A DNA stretch of 6,147 bases from Anaerolineaceae bacterium (GTDB lineage: Bacteria; Chloroflexota; Anaerolineae; Anaerolineales; Anaerolineaceae): contig JAUXFJ010000103.1 of the NCBI GenBank assembly GCA_030620065.1, positions 1 through 6,147 of the forward strand. Reading direction: 5' to 3'. The notes beneath the pieces were generated by a model. The model made no database searches and had not been told where the DNA came from. It saw only the letters and a list, made by a program, of their open reading frames with translations. This document shows, one piece after another, positions 5,134 through 6,147 of this stretch (within the stretch, counting starts at the first letter, position 1; each line of letters opens with the position of its first letter). The position numbers and the translations under genes were made by a program.

Positions 5134-6147
5134 TGGACACGAAAAAAAGAAATTAGAATCATGGCGTTTTATTTTGCTCTATGTGTTGCTTGGCGGGATA
5201 TTTGCTTTTTATTTGTTTCGTTTGTTTGATTATCAAATCATCCAAGGAGCCAGCTATCTGGCACAGGCGGAAGATAACCGAAGTCTAGGGATCAGTGATC
5301 CCAGTCAGCGTGGTGTCATTTATGACAGAAATGGCTTTGTATTAGCAAGGAATATTCCCTCTTATAACATAGTGATTACACCTGCGTTCTTGCCAGATGA
5401 TGAAGGCGGAGTCCAGCAAATCTTTCGTGAATTATCTGTATTGATTGATATGCCTGTCAGTCTTGGTGACACGGATGAGGAAACGGTTAAGGCGTTTACA
5501 CCGTGTTATAGCGAGTTGGGTATTGAGCAGGTGGTTTATATTGCTACAACAAACTGGCCTTACCAACCAGTGCGGCTCAAGTGTGATGTCAGTAAAGAAG
5601 TTGCAATGGTCGTGCGTGAAATGTCTTTGGATTGGCCTGGCGTGGATGTGGAGATCGAACCAATACGCGAGTACCCAACCGGGGACTTAACGGCGGAATT
5701 CATTGGGTTTCTTGGACCGATTCCAGCCGTACTTGAAGAATATTATACAGACCTTGGTTTTCTTCCGGGGCGAGATAAGGTTGGTTATGCAGGAGTTGAG
5801 AATACACTACAAGATTACCTGGGTGGTAGAAATGGCGAGCGTGTAGTAGAGGTAAATGTCGGTGGTGAGATTATTCGAAATTTAGAAGAACCCATTGAAC
5901 CCGTTCCAGGTCAGGATATATACCTCACTATCGATACACGCCTTCAGGCGATTGCTCAAGAGGCTTTGATTAGTGAGATTGACTATTGGAATAGTTTTGT
6001 TGGTCGTACACTTACTTCGAATGGTGTTGTTATTGCGATGGATCCTCAGACGGGTGAGGTATTGGCAATGGTTTCTTATCCGACATATGAGAACAATCGC
6101 ATGTCGCGATTTATCCCAGGGTATTATTACGAACAGTTGAGCCGGGA
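5123..6147 (+). CDS. mrdA: Penicillin-binding protein 2 (cell-elongation transpeptidase), 3' end outside window
   Basis: PBP2 is the transpeptidase that crosslinks peptidoglycan in the elongation complex, working with RodA under MreC/MreD control. The visible 341 residues show a short basic cytoplasmic tail, one membrane helix (about 16-35), then the class B PBP dimerisation and pedestal region: FDYQIIQGASYLAQAEDNR (35-53), RGVIYDRNGFVLARN (63-77), REYPTGDLTAEFIGFLG (182-198), GYAGVENTLQDYLGGRNG (221-238) and TIDTRLQAIAQEAL (269-282). The transpeptidase domain begins with AMDPQTGEVLAMVSYPTYENN (305-325, key D307, G311-E312). The window ends before the active-site SxxK, SxN and KTG motifs, so activity cannot be judged here. 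No stop codon interrupts the visible part. ATG 5123 is backed by AGGAA at 5112-5116 and overlaps mreD by 11 bases. A cell-division PBP3 is less likely given the mre context. Confidence 0.94.
   Translation, partial: MNINGHEKKKLESWRFILLYVLLGGIFAFYLFRLFDYQIIQGASYLAQAEDNRSLGISDPSQRGVIYDRNGFVLARNIPSYNIVITPAFLPDDEGGVQQIFRELSVLIDMPVSLGDTDEETVKAFTPCYSELGIEQVVYIATTNWPYQPVRLKCDVSKEVAMVVREMSLDWPGVDVEIEPIREYPTGDLTAEFIGFLGPIPAVLEEYYTDLGFLPGRDKVGYAGVENTLQDYLGGRNGERVVEVNVGGEIIRNLEEPIEPVPGQDIYLTIDTRLQAIAQEALISEIDYWNSFVGRTLTSNGVVIAMDPQTGEVLAMVSYPTYENNRMSRFIPGYYYEQLSR

Noticed and set aside
5445..5690. 81-codon plus-strand frame within mrdA
   Set aside because: It overlaps the continuous PBP2 frame, which shows conserved motifs on both sides of and within this stretch.

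Overview
The window carries a compact, entirely plus-strand block of cell-envelope genes. It reads as a bacterial chromosome of moderate-to-low GC, most likely Chloroflexota (Anaerolineae-like). That placement is an inference from the style of the MreB protein (N-terminus with an NPLNWFLGLFSLDIGIDLGTAN-type sequence, AGGSSKL in place of TGGGALL), the gene order and frequent TTG starts. No marker gene settles the taxonomy.

Layout: bases 1-70 may hold the last codons of an upstream gene. Bases 71-230 are a promoter and leader. Then come a MoxR-type AAA+ ATPase (231-1202) and a DUF58 membrane protein (1199-2518), which overlap by 4 bases and form a two-gene unit. A 121-base gap (2519-2639) holds the clearest promoter in the window, an extended -10 of the form TGGTATAAT, followed by a small hairpin. 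After it lies the cell-elongation (rod-shape) operon: mreB (2640-3701), mreC (3770-4606), mreD (4627-5133) and the start of the PBP2 gene mrdA (5123 to the window edge). mrdA is cut off before its catalytic serine motif.

How they work together: MreB forms membrane-bound actin-like filaments. MreC and MreD link these across the membrane to the transpeptidase PBP2, which normally works with the glycosyltransferase RodA to insert peptidoglycan along the cell side wall. rodA would be expected just beyond the right edge. MoxR ATPases with DUF58 partners are thought to act as chaperone-like machines on other proteins or complexes. Their position directly upstream of the rod operon suggests, but does not prove, a link to envelope assembly.

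Four of the six gene starts were set by ribosome-binding sites lying inside a longer open frame, giving shorter proteins than the longest possible reading: moxR-type, mreB, mreC (weak site) and mreD. Three genes (DUF58, mreB, mreD) appear to begin with TTG. I found no tRNA, rRNA, CRISPR array, insertion sequence or clear Rho-independent terminator. I see no convincing undescribed system; the most worthwhile leads are the MoxR/DUF58-Mre linkage and the structured control region upstream of mreB.
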